Assembly (NCBI GenBank): GCA_003260075.1
Contig: QLIY01000561.1
Span: forward strand, 1-64,000
Source: Phallusia mammillata
Lineage: Eukaryota > Chordata > Ascidiacea > Phlebobranchia > Ascidiidae
Length of the DNA stretch: 64,000 nucleotides
Direction of reading: 5' to 3'
Part shown: in pieces, positions 51,735-63,817 of the stretch
Numbering within the stretch: the stretch's first letter is position 1
How the letters are laid out: each line of letters opens with the position of its first letter
The notes under the pieces: model-generated
The model's database searches: none
What the model was told of the DNA's origin: nothing
What the model saw: only the letters and a program-made list of their open reading frames with translations
Made by a program: the position numbers and the translations under genes

Positions 51735-52469
51735 CTTCCTGCTTTAAACCAGAAGTTCATTTCAATTGAAAACACAAGAGCGCCTCCAGCCGACAAAACT
51801 TCAACTAAAAGTCAAGCACTAGTAGACGCGTTTGGAACTATATGAACATCACCTTTGTTGACTTTTCGTGACGTACCCCTTTGGGTCAACACTAGTTCAT
51901 TGCGCCATAGTTATTGCACTGTGCAGCTGCAGTTAGATTGGCTGGCAGTTAAACATTAATAGGATGCCATGACTTAGGAAAAATGTACTATGATCGTTTT
52001 TGAACCGATATGTTAAGTTGAGTTTAGATTTTTTTCGCTCGGTGAAAGAAAACAAAGCGACACAAAATCATTAAAACGATTACCAAAATAGTTGAAACGA
52101 TATGGAGCGCAAAACAGTGTAAAGCACAATTGGTTGATAATGGCTGAACGCGCTGCAGCTACACTGTATGGATTGAAACAGTTGGGGGGGGGGGGACAGT
52201 TAAACATTAACAGGATGCCATGACTTAGGAAAAATGTAGTATGATCGTTAAATATGAACCGATGTGTTAAGTTGAGTTGAGTTTTTTTCGCTCGGTGAAA
52301 GAAACAAAGCGACACAAAATCATTACAACGATTACCAAAATAGTTGAAACGTTATGGAGCGCAAAACAGTGTAAAGCACAATTGGTGGATAATGGCTGAA
52401 CGCGCTGCAGCTACACTGTATGGATTGAAACAGTTTCAGTATGGAGTTTTGGTAATTTAATTATTAAGC

Positions 52470-53030
52470 TATAGGCTGGATACAAGTACGCGACGTTGCG
52501 CGACAATAAATATTTGCCTCCATATTTGAACCAGTGGTTCCTCTTTTCCAAAAGCGTGCAGCGAGCAAAGTAATATCAGACCGAGAGAGAATAGGAGGTC
52601 ATGTAAATTTGATTCATTTCTGAGTTTAAGGGGGGGGGGGGGGGTTAGGCTGGATACAAGTGCGCGACGTTGCGTGACAATAAATATTTGCCTTCATATT
52701 TGAACCAGTGGTTCCGCTTTTCCAAAAGCGTGCATCGAGCAATGTTATATTAGCTATGACAAAACATTGTCAAGCGACCAACAAGAGAGAATATGAGGTC
52801 ATATAAAATTCGATTCATTTCTTAGTTTAAAGTTTGTATGTTTCTGAAAGTAAATAAAAATTATTTGCCTTTATGTTTAAACAAGTGGTTCTGCTTTCGA
52901 AAAGCGTGCAGCGGCCATTGTAATACCAGCAATTGAAAATCTTTGTCAAGCGACCAGCGAGAGAATGGCAACTCACGTAAAATACATTCATTTCTGAGTT
53001 TAAAGTTTGTTTGTTTCTGAAAATAAATAA
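52470..53030. repeat. Tandem repeats of about 170-200 bp
   Basis: Three related blocks, about 52,472-52,629, 52,645-52,846 and 52,857-53,030, share the phrases tatttgcct, aaaagcgtgca and catttct(g/t)agttta. The first and second are separated by a G run and may be alleles stitched together. The third is more diverged, has no G run before it and is probably a genuine repeat unit. Confidence 0.65.
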
Positions 53031-53083
53031 CAGTTGGGAAATGTTGGTAAATATATTTTATCGCCACAGTGACAATGTAAGTG

Positions 53084-53354
<271 letters not shown>

Positions 53355-54356
53355 TTTTCAATGTGAATTAACGCAAATAACGTTGAATATAAATTCAATC
53401 ATTGGTACGTGCGCGTGCCATTAGTTAGTAAATATTGATCAATTCGGTTGGTCGTGTAACAAAGGCTAACACAAGTGTAGTTTTCTGCACCTTGTTTTCG
53501 CATATAGGAGTATACACTGCAGTATACCCAATGCGATAAGAATCTGTAGCAATACGATCCCTAAAAAAACAGTTTTGTTTGCAAATTTTCTACAATAGAG
53601 TTATAGAGCTGACGTAGCGCTTTTAAGCCAAAGCCCTGCAGAATATTGAGTTGTACTTACATTTTAGTTCTAAACCTTAACATGGAAGCTTGGATTTCGC
53701 AGCAGAGAAAAATCTAATAAGCGGTGTATGAAGATGTTTTGAATCAAAAATATACTCATGTAGAAAATATCTTTACCCAAGAACACTGAATGTGCTTGTT
53801 ATTATATAAGGGTGATTCCAGCAGATACGAACAAATAAGCTTAACGGCACTCATAAATCAGTATGCAAGAGCAGACCGCGATTGTTAATCCCGATTTAGA
53901 TTTAACGATACTTTTTTTTGTAACATCAAAGGCAAGCATTATTGATTTTTCCATAGAGAGGTAAACAGGACCTAAAAATGCCAATTGTGTGCTGAAATCG
54001 ATATCTTTATGTCGTTCAATAATGCACAGATTGTTACCATGTGCTAAAATCTTCAGCTGTTCTATCAAAACTAAAAAGCTATTAATACGATAGATTAGAT
54101 TACCGACTTAAACGTAAATGTTCCAACAAATCTCAAACGAAAAATATGGTGCAGTTGCTACACATATTTTGTCCGATAAGTCGGATAAATGTTTTAATAC
54201 TGCCGGTAGAGCGAAAAGAGATGTTATATTTTTTCGGCTTACATGAGCCATAACGGTGGACTGATAATGCCAGCGACATTGTGTTACTAAAACTTACTTT
54301 ATCTATTTAGGTGTAATGTCTGTTATCATGTAAAATATCTGTGACACTTGATTACT

Positions 54357-57300
54357 ATGGCAAGTACTGCAACGCTCCGTATCAAGCTGTTTCGATCTGA
54401 CACAAGCTGGCTTAAAAATAACCGTAAGGAGCCGGTCCAACGACTGTTGCAGGATTCAATCGAGCAAGTAGTCACAGAGGAATCAAGTTCAACTTTCGAA
54501 AAGGTTCTTACTGATTGCGCTGAAATATGCAGTATCACGCCTATCTATTTGCCGCTTTTCGGGCTAAAGAATAAGAAAACTTCGCACTGGACGAACCTGG
54601 CTTCAACGATACAAAGTTATCTTCAGGAGCAGAGTACGGATGATAGCGATTCGTTGAGTTTATTGTCTACAGTGTTGGAACTGGAATTCAGAATCCGGTT
54701 CCAGTTTAAAGGTGATGCTTTCCGGGTGTCCGAAGAAAACGGAAATACATATCCGGTATACGACCGGACATTGATTTATCTTTTTCATCAGCATCGGGAA
54801 GACTTCCGTTTTGGGCGGCTAAAATTTCACGAACGCACTTCAGAGGACGGAGACAAAAACAACTTAGGACTAGCTGCATTTGACTTGTTAAGGCTGGGAC
54901 GTGAGGCAAAACTTGATTATCCCGAAGTGAAGAATAGTGTAAAGTTGAAAAGGCTTCTATCGTGCAGTTATAATGATATCGTATCGTCCAGAAATGGGTT
55001 GCAGATGTTATCAGTGAAGCAAATATTGGTAAAGAGGAGATTCGACAATTACCTGATGCAGTTAAAGACACGCTACAAGCAATCGACAGAAAGCCTACGC
55101 GACCAACTGTATTTTCATCATAAATACGTGAACACCCTGGAAGGTCTGTTGCAATTTAATTATGCGGAAAGTTACGATGTCATTCCGCAAACAGAAGACC
55201 CAGACGAATGTGTAAAAGTGTCTGTTGGGCCATACCTCGAAGTCGTCAAGCATTCTGCAAACGATACGGTTGGTTCGCAGTGGTGCAAACTTTCGGACCT
55301 TGTATGCATCAACATTGCTGAAAAGAATGCATACTGGACAGTGACATTGGTTCATTTCAGTGGTGAAACACTGTCTGTAGATCTGGCTTCAAAGTGGGAA
55401 GCCGAAGGACTGGTCTCTTGCATCGACGGTTACAACTATCTTCTGGTCGATCCACATTACTACTTGTGCAAGTCGGTTTGCCGACCTTCGCTTGTTGAGC
55501 AAATAAGGCTTTCCTGCCATGGATGTATTTCTTTTGCGCTGGCTTCCCATCTACTAAAGAATCATCCCAATCCCAGAACCGGAGACTGTATATTAAGATG
55601 CAGCAGCGACGAATTCCAAGCTTACTTCATCACTACGATCTCTCAACTCGAACAAGATGGACAAAACTTGATCAAAAACTTCAAAATTGCTCGCGATGCA
55701 AACGGTTTTGGAATATATGGAGCGGAGAGCCGCCATGAAACTTTGGCCAGTTTGCTTGAAGAGTACAAAGATGGTTACGCGAGCAGGATGCAGTTTGAAA
55801 TTTCGCGGTTGCGACATCCGTTGGTCAAGCAGCAATGTTCAATTTTAGTTCACAAAGGCAAAGAGATCAACCCGATTACTACATCCGAACCTACCGAGGT
55901 TCCATTAATTTCTCAAGATGCTTACTCTTATGTTGAAAAACTAGGAGGTGGAATGTTTTCGGATGTTATTCTCCACAAGGATGAAGCCAACAAACTTGTT
56001 GTTATCAAACAGATGATTGAGGTTTCGGACTACGGAATACGTCAACACGTTCAGAAATCATTCCAAGATTCAAGGATCCGCTTCAAACAGCTCAACAACT
56101 TCATGGAGGCTGGCCAAAACAAAAGCAAACACATTTTGCAAATTCTTAGTTTTTCTATGCACACAAACGTCGTTCTCGAGTACATGCCTTTGGGCTCGAT
56201 AACAGATCATCTGAGAAAACGCAAAGAATCCCTTGACCAGGATTTGACGTTGCACTTCGTAAGACAACTTGCTCATGCCTGCGCATACATGGAAGAAAAA
56301 GACATAGAACATGGAAACATCAGAGCTAAGAATATCCTTCTAAAGGGCGACGCCAAATGGCCTTTGGTTAAGCTTAGTGACCCTGGTGTCACTACATACA
56401 AAGTGCATTGCAGTGAGAGTGCACCTGTGCTTAAACCTCCCTGGGTGGCTTATGAGTTTTGCAACGTGGATGAGATGCCAAAGTCCTGCACACCAACAGT
56501 GAGCGGTGACAAGTGGAGCTTTGCCACAACTGTGTGCGAGATTTACTACTGGAAAGAGAACTTTGACTCGCGACAAACGGCGCACGAAATGACAACAGAA
56601 ATGAGACTGAGATACAAAACTCAATCTGTGGTTACGCTGCCTGAGTTTTTAACAGAAAATCGGTTCCTTTCTCTGCGCGATCTGCTGATAAAATGCTGGA
56701 GAATTTGTCCCGAAACCCGGCCCAGCTTTAAGGAGATTTTACATGAAATTGCTTCTGCTTCTGAAAGTTTTCATTTTGACGGTGTTGAATCAACCGAAGA
56801 CGAAACATTCGAAGCACAGTGCCGCTATCCAGCCGCATATGACGATGAGAAATTGAACGTTGTAAAGGAGCTTGGAGCTGGATATTATGGTCGTGTAGAG
56901 CTGTGTCAGTACATATCTAACGGCCACAAGGAAGAAGTAGCGGTCAAATCTATCAGCAACAGCGGAAACTCGTATTGCAACCGAGACGTATTTTACGAAA
57001 TCCAGGCAATGCAAAAAGTCGACCATCGTCATGTGGCAAAGCTTAAAGGTGTTACAAGCCCGTCCTACAGATTAGTGATGGAGTATTTGGAACAAGGTGA
57101 CTTAAAGGCCTTTCTCAAGAAGAGAAAAGCGGCTGGTACACGGCTTGAGCAGCTCTTGCATCTACTTTGCCAGTTTGCAAGTCAGATCACTCAAGGCATG
57201 CAAGCTTTGCAGGAGCAACGACTTATTCATCGTGATCTAGCTTTGCGGAATATATTGCTCGCGAGGGATGCCGTACACACGCCATTGTACGTTAAGATTT

Positions 57301-57710
57301 CGGACTTTGGTTTGTCGCGAGTTATCGGTGAAAATTCGTTCTATTATAAGCAAAACACCAATGGTATGCCTGTGCCTTGGTTTGCTCCCGAATGTTTAGC
57401 GGGCAGGTATGATTCCCTTTACTCAGATTTGTGGTCCTTTGGAGTTACAGCGTGGGAAATGTTCTCGTACGGACAACACCCGGATTACAATGTTTCCAGG
57501 AATATCCCCCGCCTACAAGAACTATTATACAACGGATATAGGCTACCCAAGCCGGAAGGGTGCCCACAAAGAATCTATGGCGTCATTTTGGAGTGTTGGA
57601 ACTTCAAGCCCTCACGACGACCAAAATTCGCTGAGTTACAAAACCGATTTGACGCACTTGCTATCGACGTAGCCAACGGACTGTTCGAGCAGAATAGTGT
57701 TGAAAACTAA
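54357..57710 (+). CDS. JAK: Janus-type tyrosine kinase, intronless copy 1
   Basis: A single open frame gives 1,117 residues, the usual JAK length. Order: FERM region (about 5-330), SH2-like domain (about 385-480, with DCILRCS at the phosphotyrosine-binding arginine), pseudokinase JH2 (about 520-795) and kinase JH1 (about 830-1,110). JH2 has HGN instead of HRD and DPG instead of DFG, a JAK hallmark. JH1 is complete: glycine loop LGAGYYGRV, VAVKSI lysine, HRDLALRN, SDFGLS, and two adjacent tyrosines in the activation loop (SFYYK). The protein should bind cytokine-type receptors under the membrane and phosphorylate STATs. I chose the ATG at 54,357; the frame is open nine bases further upstream but without ATG. 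A possible splice acceptor (tatttag) ends at 54,310. JAK genes in other animals have many introns, so a single exon suggests a retrocopy origin. No poly(A) tail or target duplication is visible. Confidence 0.93.
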   Translation: MASTATLRIKLFRSDTSWLKNNRKEPVQRLLQDSIEQVVTEESSSTFEKVLTDCAEICSITPIYLPLFGLKNKKTSHWTNLASTIQSYLQEQSTDDSDSLSLLSTVLELEFRIRFQFKGDAFRVSEENGNTYPVYDRTLIYLFHQHREDFRFGRLKFHERTSEDGDKNNLGLAAFDLLRLGREAKLDYPEVKNSVKLKRLLSCSYNDIVSSRNGLQMLSVKQILVKRRFDNYLMQLKTRYKQSTESLRDQLYFHHKYVNTLEGLLQFNYAESYDVIPQTEDPDECVKVSVGPYLEVVKHSANDTVGSQWCKLSDLVCINIAEKNAYWTVTLVHFSGETLSVDLASKWEAEGLVSCIDGYNYLLVDPHYYLCKSVCRPSLVEQIRLSCHGCISFALASHLLKNHPNPRTGDCILRCSSDEFQAYFITTISQLEQDGQNLIKNFKIARDANGFGIYGAESRHETLASLLEEYKDGYASRMQFEISRLRHPLVKQQCSILVHKGKEINPITTSEPTEVPLISQDAYSYVEKLGGGMFSDVILHKDEANKLVVIKQMIEVSDYGIRQHVQKSFQDSRIRFKQLNNFMEAGQNKSKHILQILSFSMHTNVVLEYMPLGSITDHLRKRKESLDQDLTLHFVRQLAHACAYMEEKDIEHGNIRAKNILLKGDAKWPLVKLSDPGVTTYKVHCSESAPVLKPPWVAYEFCNVDEMPKSCTPTVSGDKWSFATTVCEIYYWKENFDSRQTAHEMTTEMRLRYKTQSVVTLPEFLTENRFLSLRDLLIKCWRICPETRPSFKEILHEIASASESFHFDGVESTEDETFEAQCRYPAAYDDEKLNVVKELGAGYYGRVELCQYISNGHKEEVAVKSISNSGNSYCNRDVFYEIQAMQKVDHRHVAKLKGVTSPSYRLVMEYLEQGDLKAFLKKRKAAGTRLEQLLHLLCQFASQITQGMQALQEQRLIHRDLALRNILLARDAVHTPLYVKISDFGLSRVIGENSFYYKQNTNGMPVPWFAPECLAGRYDSLYSDLWSFGVTAWEMFSYGQHPDYNVSRNIPRLQELLYNGYRLPKPEGCPQRIYGVILECWNFKPSRRPKFAELQNRFDALAIDVANGLFEQNSVEN

Positions 57711-59489
57711 ACTTACCCTTTGCAACCGTTCTTGTGCGTTCGACGCAATGCTTTAACAAGTTACTGAACATAGCAAACCTTAATCGTAAACTTTTTATGG
57801 TGGGTTTCGTTGTTGCACGCAAAGCGCAAACAAAAATGTTCATTTTGTTACTGCTTTTAGTGACTTGCTACATGCGCCTTTGTATATGACCTCAACTGTT
57901 CCTGTTTCAAAATGATTATGTACCTAACAATTAATTGTGCGCAGTGTTTCGTTCCACGATTTGGCTTCTAGCCAATTAAAATGTTTCATGGTTATAAATT
58001 ATTAACTAAATAATTTAACAAGACCTTTTATGCCATGTACGTATTGTTTTCATTTATTAAGACCTTATAGGCCTACTTGTTTAAAATATCAGTGGAATTT
58101 ATTTGTAGCAATTTGATGCCTTTGTTGCGTTTTACTCATGACTAAATTGGTTCAGCAAAATCGTTTTCCTAATTAAATTAGTTTTACTATTTGCATTATT
58201 TCCAGCTCTCCATTTCGTTGCCAATTTTTTTGATATTTGGTTAAAAGTCGAACCGAAAGCATTTTTATGGCAGATGTAGGCTAAAGTGTAGATACAAAGC
58301 CTGTATCTACAGAATCTCCCTACTTACAGATTCCCTCAAAGTAAACTTAATTCAACGTAATTCCCCTCAGATAGAGTAAATACATTCGAAAAAAGTGTAG
58401 TCACAGAACAACCAACCATCTATGTCTACATATATAGCGCTCCGTTTGCTAAATAAACAAACTGTGGAATGTTATTTTCTTGCTAGAACGAAAACGTTGA
58501 GGTCGCCTAAGGGTTAATAAACTCAACTAGGGCTCAAGCTACATTGGGTTATATAATCATGAGTATACATTGGTGTAAAATAGCTTGAATTATCTATGAT
58601 TTGTCACAACTGTAATGTGAGTTAAAGATAAATTTGCACAAAATAAATAAATTAAAGCTATTTTCATCGTTAATCAATGTGACAATATTGATATTTACTA
58701 AAATGCGGCAAAAATTTTCTACACATCATATTTAAAACAACAGACTGTCTGCCCCGTAGAAACCTTGTTTATTCAATATTATATGTTCTCAAGTTTCTTT
58801 GTTTAAACAGACTGGAGTGGGTAAAAATCTGTGCGAGATTTACACAACAGGTCCGCGTTCCAGCTGCAGGTATAAATATACAACTGCAAAACATGTTTAA
58901 TCAATATATGAGCTCTGTGTAAGTTAGGCATCCAATAACACAAATAGAACGATGGAAACAATTTAAAAAACGGGTACGTTAAGCAGACCAAACCACTTGA
59001 GTTAGTGGGCACATTATAACAAGTGTGCAAACACCAACGCTGAGACACGTCCGTTAATTTTTTTGGTTTAAAACTTTTATGTGAGTATGTTAGGTCAGAC
59101 TTACAAAGACGAGCCAAGCGCTGTACATAGTGAGTAGAGTAAACCCGTCTCCGCTGGCAAGATTAGGTTTACTCCCGCCACCCTATCACTACATAGCGTT
59201 CGACGCAGCTCATTTGAGACCACCGCGAGATGATGCGTTTTAGCAATATATATTCGTCACGGTTCTCTTTTGACCTGAAAAAATGAAAACAGAAAAATTG
59301 GCAGTTGGCGATTGGCACAGCATTTTAGTAAAGTTATACTGTTTATGACGGTTAGTTCGGTAATTCGGTTGATTTCATTTATTTTAGAGGTTTTACACAA
59401 AGTTCAAACTCGTAGAACAAATTAGTTTTCATCAAGTTTGAACATCCATACTATTTACATTTTGGATGATCGATGAACACATAACAGAA
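57711..59489. other. Intergenic DNA between the two JAK genes
   Basis: AT-rich sequence with no supported exon. The 3' UTR of the first JAK should lie at its start; attaaa-type signals occur near 57,976. Confidence 0.5.
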
Positions 59490-59935
59490 AAAAGGGGTGT
59501 ATGTAAATACCGCTGTGACCGCTGTGGCCAGCCTGTACACACTTTCTAAATGCTGTGGCCAACCTGTAAATACTGCGTGACCGCTGTGGCCAACCTGTAT
59601 ATACTGCATGACCGCTGTGGCAACCTGTAAATACCGCGTGGCCGCTGTGGTCAACCTGTATAGGTAAATGAGACCCGATTGAAGTGTTATATATTTCCAA
59701 TACAAACCCTCACCCTAACCCCACTAGCACTAACCGTCAACGCTTGTGTTAAAAAATGGTCACAGCGGTCACGCAGTATTTACAGGTTGGCCACAGCGGT
59801 CACGCAGTATTTACAGGTTGGCCACAGCAGTCACGCAGTATTTACAGGTTGGCCACGGCATTTAGAAAGTGTGTACAGGCTGGCCACGGGCTGGCCACAG
59901 CGGTCAAGTGGTATTTACATACACCCAGAAAAAAG
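59490..59935. repeat. Foldback: two inverted minisatellite arrays
   Basis: The left arm (about 59,490-59,663) consists of units of about 31 bases containing ccgctgtggccaacctgt. The right arm (about 59,757-59,935) consists of the reverse complement (acaggttggccacagcgg). The two arms match in order, including the irregular unit with tttctaaatgctgtgg, so they are inverted copies of one array around a spacer of about 95 bases. The structure can form a long hairpin; it is probably a foldback element or an inverted duplication. Confidence 0.85.
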
Positions 59936-60111
59936 TGGTGTTTAAATGATTACTTTCAGATTGATATCATACTTTTTCAAGGCATAAGCACATTAAACAT
60001 TTATGACTACAAATGTCATTCAAAGAAATTTTATTAAATGTACAAAGTTTTTAGCAGTTATTCTCATTTAACGGCATATCTTTTTTATTTGAATGTTTTA
60101 TACAGAAAAAC

Positions 60112-63100
60112 ATGGATAATGACAATCAAAGAGAGATTAAAATTGTTGTAAAACTTTTTCAAACTGATTCAAATGCTGAAGATGGGGGAACAGTTTATCA
60201 AAAACATTTGGTGAATTCTACAACTGTTACCATTAGTCAACCAGCTGATGCAACATTGGAAACTGTTTTTCAAGCTTGTGCTGAAAAGTGTCAGATAAGC
60301 CCAATTTACATATCATTGTTTGGGCTTAAAGACAGTGACACAGGTTTATGGGTAAACTTCGCTTGTACAATTTCAAGTTACATTGCAAGAAAGAAAAATT
60401 TTGATTCTTTACACTTGGAGTTTCGTGTTCGGTATATTTTCACAAATGATTGTCCAGGAACTACTGGCCAGCAGCATCTTGCATATCGCTTTTCAGTGGA
60501 AAATGGCAGAAAACATGATGTAATGAATGATACTGTTCTGCGTTATTTATTCTTCCAACAACGTGATGATTTCAGAGAAGGAAAATTAAAAATTTCTGAA
60601 AATGTTTTGGACGAAGACAGCGCAAATCTAGGCATTGCAGTATTAGATTTGCTTAGGCTAGCTTGTGAGCTGCAAAAGGATTTGCGAACTGTTGTTGATC
60701 ATGTTTCATTGAAAAAGATGGTTTCACGAAGTTATGCTGATTGGTTGTCCACCAGACACATGCTGAGAAAAATTATGATCAAACATAGATTTCAACACTA
60801 TGTCGGTCACTTTGAAGAAAGATACAGGCAGTGCCTTGATGCTAGGTCAACCGCTCTTTATTTTCATATTAAATATTTAAAGAACTTAGAGATACTGATG
60901 GGTTCTCAGAATGTCGAAGAGTATGCAGTTGTTTCTAAGTCACAGGATCCTGATGAATGCAATAAAATTTCCATTGGTCCATACTGTGAAATTGTAAAGC
61001 ACTCAAACTCACAAATGACAGGTTCTAAATGGTGTGGTTTTTCTGATTTAGCTGATTTAAAACTGACATCAAAGGAAGTAAATGGGGTAGATTGCTGGAC
61101 GGTTACTCTTGTGCATATCAGTGGTGATGTTTTGTCTGTGGTTCTTGCTTCCTTGGCTGAAGCAGAAAGCCTTGCATCATGTATTGACGGATACTATCAT
61201 CTGCTTGTTGATACTCATCACTATTTATGCAAGCAAGTTTGTAGACCTTCTCTGGTTGAGGAGTTGTCTATGTCTTGTCATGGTCCAATTTCTTCATCAT
61301 TTAGCACCTATATCTTGAAAAAGCTTTCAAGGTCAGAAGTCGGTGATTGTCTGCTTAGACGCAGTCATGAAAAGTTTGGTGAATATTTTATCAATGCAAT
61401 TGATATGATTAGCCACACAAACCGAGAAGTCACCGTAAGAAATTATAAATTGGACAGGGCCAGTGGCTTGTTAGGTGAAACTCCCACTGAAGATTCAAGA
61501 CCCAATGGTTTAGCTGGATTGCTGGAAGAATTTCAAAATCACCATGGCAACAATTTGCCTTTTAACATCAAAAGGCTTGTTTATCCTGCAGTTGGACAAC
61601 CCAATGCTTTGCTGATCCACAGAGAAAATATTGAAACCAGAGGTGCTGCTGATTCTCACACTGACATGACAATCATCCCTCAGGGCGCATACAAGTTTCA
61701 AAAACATCTGGGTGGTGGAAGGTTTACAGAAGTTACCTTATGTTCCAAAAGAGATCAAAGAAGTGATGAAGTGGTCGTCAAAAAAGTGTATGAATCTGAA
61801 GACCCAGGCTTACAGCAGAGCATTGAAAGCTCATTTGAAGACTCAATGATAAAGTTTCGACAGCTCAACAACTGGATGGATGTGGAAGGTAAAAATAAGA
61901 ATATTTATATTGGGGGGGGGGTGTCAAAAAAGTGTATGAATCTGAAGACCCAGGCCTACAGCAGAGTATTGAAAGCTCATTTGAAGACTCAATGATAAAG
62001 TTTCGACAACTCAACAACTGGATGGATGTGGAAGGTAAAAATAAGAATATTTATATTGTTCAGCTGAAGGGTACAATTATGAGCAAGCATCTTGTTCTTG
62101 AATATGTACCACATGGCTCAATTGTAAAGTATGCACAGCAAAACAGGGAATTTCCAGGTGCTGAGTGGATTATGTCGGTTATTTGGCAGCTTGCTCATGC
62201 ATGTGCATACCTCGAAAGTAAAAATTGTGCCCATGGCAATATTCGTGGAAAAAATGTGCTTTTGAAACATACTGGGGACCATCCTTTTATCAAACTTGGT
62301 GATCCTGGTGTTGGGGGGGGGGTGGTGCTGAATGGATTATGTCAGTTATTTGGCAGCTTGCTCATGCATGTGCATACCTCGAAAGTAAAAACTGTGCCCA
62401 TGGCAATATTCGTGGAAAAAATGTGCTTTTAAAACATACTGGGGACCATCCTTTTATCAAACTTGGTGATCCTGGTGTTCGGACATGTCAAAGGAACCTT
62501 AACAACAAGATAGTTGTCGAACCAAGTCTTTCTGCACCCTGGCTGGCTTATGAATATTGTTTGGTTGATTTTATGCCTTCCACAGCCATTCCTAGTATTA
62601 ATGGTGACAAATGGAGCTTTGCAACAACAGTATGTGAAATATGTCATTGGAGTTTGTCCAGTAGTTTCTGCAGGCCTGAAAACGCTTATGGTCTCAAACC
62701 AAATCTTAAAGAAAGGTACCGAGATCAAGAACAACCAGTTGTTTCACTTCCAGACATGTTAATGGCACCAGAGTTAAAAACAGTTAGAAATCTGCTGATG
62801 AAATGCTGGAGTATTTGGCCTGAAAACAGACCTGCCTTCAGACACATTCTTCGGGAACTTGGTGCAGTTTCAAGCAACTTTGACTACCAAAATGTAGAAC
62901 TTCCACAAACTGCACCAGAGGAAATTCTACCCGACTTGGATGTATATGATGACCAAAATTTGATGACAGTGCGTTCTTTGGGAAATGGGCATTTTGGTTA
63001 CGTTGACTTGTGTCAGTATGACAGGTATCGTAATGGTCAAAATGAACCAGTGGCTGTAAAGTCACTTATTCGGAACGCTAACAACCAGAAGTACCGCAAT

Positions 63101-63817
63101 ATTTTGTACAATGAAATCCAGACAATGCGTCAAATCAATCATCGCTATGTGGTAAAACTGAAAGGAGTTACATTCCCATCTGTAAGGATTGTAATGGAGT
63201 ACCTTGCATGTGGCCCTTTGGGAAAATATCTCCGGGACAACAGTGGAAAAATGCCTCTTCAAAGTTTGTTTCATCAACTGTATGTCTTTTCGAGTCAAAT
63301 TTCAGATGGAATGCAAGCCTTGCAAGAGCATCGACTGATACATCGTGACCTAGCGCTCAGAAATATATTGCTTAATCGAGATGGAGAGAACTCACCCTTG
63401 TATGTAAAAATCTCTGATTTCGGCCTTTCTCGTGTCGTGAATGAGGAGGAATCGTACTACAGAGGAAACCTTGATGATTTTCCTGCATTATGGTATGCTC
63501 CTGAGTGCCTATGTCCTTCAGACATATCAGTACCTTTTCAGTTTGAGTCTGATGTGTGGTCATTTGGAATTACAATTTGGGAGATGTTTTCATTCGGAGA
63601 AAAAAAGCCAAGGTACCCTTCCTTACCCTCAGTCAAAAGAGAAGACATTGGAAAACTGAGAGAACTGCTGTCAAATGGGGAAAGGCTTTTGCAGCCTGAG
63701 CACTGTCCTCCTGAGGTGTATGATATAATGGGTTTGTGCTGGCAGTTCAACCCACAAGCAAGAATTGGGTTCAATGATCTGCAGCAACGCTTTATTGCCC
63801 TAGCTGGTAATGCATAG
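60112..63817 (+). CDS. JAK: Janus-type tyrosine kinase, intronless copy 2 (split by assembly joins)
   Basis: This is a paralogue of the gene at 54,357, same strand and same domains: FERM, SH2-like (DCLLRRS), JH2 with HGN and DPG, JH1 with LGNGHFGYV, HRDLALRN, SDFGLS and two adjacent tyrosines (ESYYR). As printed, the frame breaks twice. After the G run 61,912-61,921 about 137 bases are repeated, shifting positions by 146; after the G run 62,313-62,322 about 157 bases are repeated, shifting by 167. The copies differ at a few mostly silent sites, like two alleles. Discounting both extra segments leaves 3,393 bases in one frame, or 1,130 residues, so I regard the gene as intact in the animal. 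A strong splice acceptor (tttatacag) ends at 60,105, six bases before the ATG, so a 5' UTR intron or spliced-leader addition is likely. Codon use is more AT-rich than in copy 1, which argues against a very recent duplication. Confidence 0.9.

Noticed and set aside
51470-51769. Frame encoding a poly-glycine stretch
   Set aside because: It is created by the 85-base G run, which looks like an assembly join.
54357-57710. Receptor tyrosine kinase
   Set aside because: There is no signal peptide or membrane segment, and the FERM, SH2-like and HGN/DPG pseudokinase domains identify a JAK.
60112-63817. Second JAK gene as a frameshifted pseudogene
   Set aside because: Both breaks coincide with G runs and flanking duplicates of 146 and 167 bp; without them the frame is complete and all catalytic motifs are present.
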